DNA from: Microvirga terrae
Lineage (GTDB): Bacteria; Pseudomonadota; Alphaproteobacteria; Rhizobiales; Beijerinckiaceae
NCBI RefSeq assembly: GCF_013307435.2
Contig: NZ_CP102846.1
Coordinates: 62,001-126,000 of the forward strand
DNA length: 64,000 nucleotides
Direction of reading: 5' to 3'
Part shown: positions 63,212 through 64,000 of the stretch, one piece after another
Layout: every line of letters begins with the position of its first letter
Position numbering within the stretch: position 1 is the first letter of the stretch
Program-made: the position numbers and the translations under genes
The notes under the pieces: model-generated
Told to the model about the DNA's origin: nothing
Databases searched by the model: none
The model's input: only the letters and a program-made list of their open reading frames with translations

Positions 63212-64000
63212 CTATGCCATTCGTCGCCTCCTCATGGCGAGGATCTCGACGGCGAGGTCGATCTTGCCGGTTTTCACCATGCGGGCGAGCGCGCGGAAGT
63301 AGCCGCCCGGGTTCTTGATCCGGCTCTCGCCGCCGTTTTTGGCCACATCGTCCTCGTAGAGCTGCAGGGTGTAGATCACGGAGATCGCCGACCTGACGGT
63401 GCCGATCTCCTCCACGGCCTCGGCCCAGGCGCTCTCATGTGCCCCGAGGGAAGCCCGCAGGTAGCGGCCAGCCGAGACGATGTCGGCCAGATCCCGCACC
63501 GGCTGGCCGTAGTCGCTTAAGGTCGGGCAGGCCTCAAGGATCAATTCCGGTGATAGGTGCTCTGACGGTTGTTCGGTTGAACGAACCGCTTCAGCTTTCT
63601 TCGGAAAGCCTTTGTTACAAGCTTTGCTAGGAGATCCGTTGTTGTTATTAGAGTGACGGACTCCGAGTCCGGCATTGCCCGCTTCATAGAAGGCATCCTC
63701 AACCTGGGTTCTCAACAGCTGCCAGGCCTCCATTAGATCGGCCGGCAACGTCACCTTCGATCGGGCTGGCGTGCGGGCCTGCAGGGCCTTCAGCTCCCCT
63801 TCGAACGCGCTGCGGTCGAGCTCGGGGAAGTGCTCGGCCAAGGCCGCCAAGGCTTCTTCCGCTGCCCGCCGGCAGATCGTGACCTCATCGAACGCCCGCT
63901 TCTGCACCACTCTGAGCTGCTTCTGCTCGATGAGCATCGCCGCCCAGTCGCCTCTTCTGGCGTAGACCGGGGTGAGATCGAACCCAAAGGCATCGACCAC
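63212..64000 (-). CDS. repC: Replication initiator RepC (partial, N-terminus outside window)
   Basis: The last 262 residues are visible. WAAMLIEQKQLRVVQKRAFD, ICRRAAEEALAALAEHFPEL, EACPTLSDYGQPVRDLADIV and the C-terminal NPGGYFRALARMVKTGKIDLA are characteristic of repABC RepC. In repABC plasmids RepC is essential for replication and the origin lies inside its gene; an AT-rich run coding HSNNNNG (about 63635-63658) may mark it. repA and repB should follow beyond the right edge. The visible part has no stop or frameshift. Confidence 0.9.
   Translation of the reverse strand: MVDAFGFDLTPVYARRGDWAAMLIEQKQLRVVQKRAFDEVTICRRAAEEALAALAEHFPELDRSAFEGELKALQARTPARSKVTLPADLMEAWQLLRTQVEDAFYEAGNAGLGVRHSNNNNGSPSKACNKGFPKKAEAVRSTEQPSEHLSPELILEACPTLSDYGQPVRDLADIVSAGRYLRASLGAHESAWAEAVEEIGTVRSAISVIYTLQLYEDDVAKNGGESRIKNPGGYFRALARMVKTGKIDLAVEILAMRRRRMA

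Overview
The window reads as part of a secondary replicon (plasmid, megaplasmid or chromid) of an alphaproteobacterium, most likely a member of the Hyphomicrobiales close to Microvirga/Methylobacterium. The main signs are a repABC-type RepC running off the right end, a CtrA-family cell-cycle regulator with a CtrA-like box, an HU protein with a lysine/alanine tail, GC-rich sequence with alphaproteobacterial codon use, and two transposase genes plus several broken genes. The genus is an inference; no rRNA or intact tRNA was seen.

Region 1 (1-29.1 kb) is catabolic. A minus-strand operon (4888 to 1) holds a FadR-type regulator, a 3-hydroxyisobutyrate-type dehydrogenase, a complete polar-amino-acid-type ABC importer and an RpiB-like isomerase. 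Next come Pcm, an Ldh-type dehydrogenase, an SDR, an FMN hydroxy-acid dehydrogenase and an IS5-type element. From 11.1 to 23.0 kb, an aminotransferase and an RraA-like protein face a LysR regulator. The LysR gene is followed by accB-accC-pxpB-pxpC-(degenerate BCCP)-pxpA, an SDR and a second complete ABC importer; this looks like uptake and ATP-dependent opening or carboxylation of a lactam/5-oxoproline-like compound. From 23.3 to 29.1 kb an idonate/gluconate-type set (IdnO-like SDR, 2-hydroxyacid dehydrogenase, IdnD) is followed by pntA-pntB, which can balance NADH and NADPH.

Region 2 (29.1-43.2 kb) holds small or hypothetical genes, a CtrA paralogue, a tailed HU protein and a scar made of recombinase, SWIB and tRNA-Leu fragments. 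It also carries a cytochrome c, groES-groEL with CIRCE and a heat-shock-type promoter, an ImmA/IrrE-like protein and a XerC/D-like integrase.

Region 3 (43.2-54.3 kb) is accessory: a large IS630-type transposase, a 761-residue 2OG-Fe(II) oxygenase-like protein, a ParS/RES toxin-antitoxin pair, a peptidoglycan-binding membrane protein, DUF3572 and a zinc-ribbon protein. A 15-bp motif recurs beside the integrase, at 48.69 kb and at 61.84 kb.

Region 4 (54.3-64 kb) has a 2.3-kb non-coding stretch with eight iteron-like repeats. After it come an AT-hook-like protein, a duplicated hypothetical family with one truncated copy, an AAA+ protein lacking its ATPase motifs, an orphan ParS-like protein, a WGR protein and partial repC. 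The iteron array, the split urea-carboxylase-like operon and the inactive ClpB-like protein are the most unusual content.
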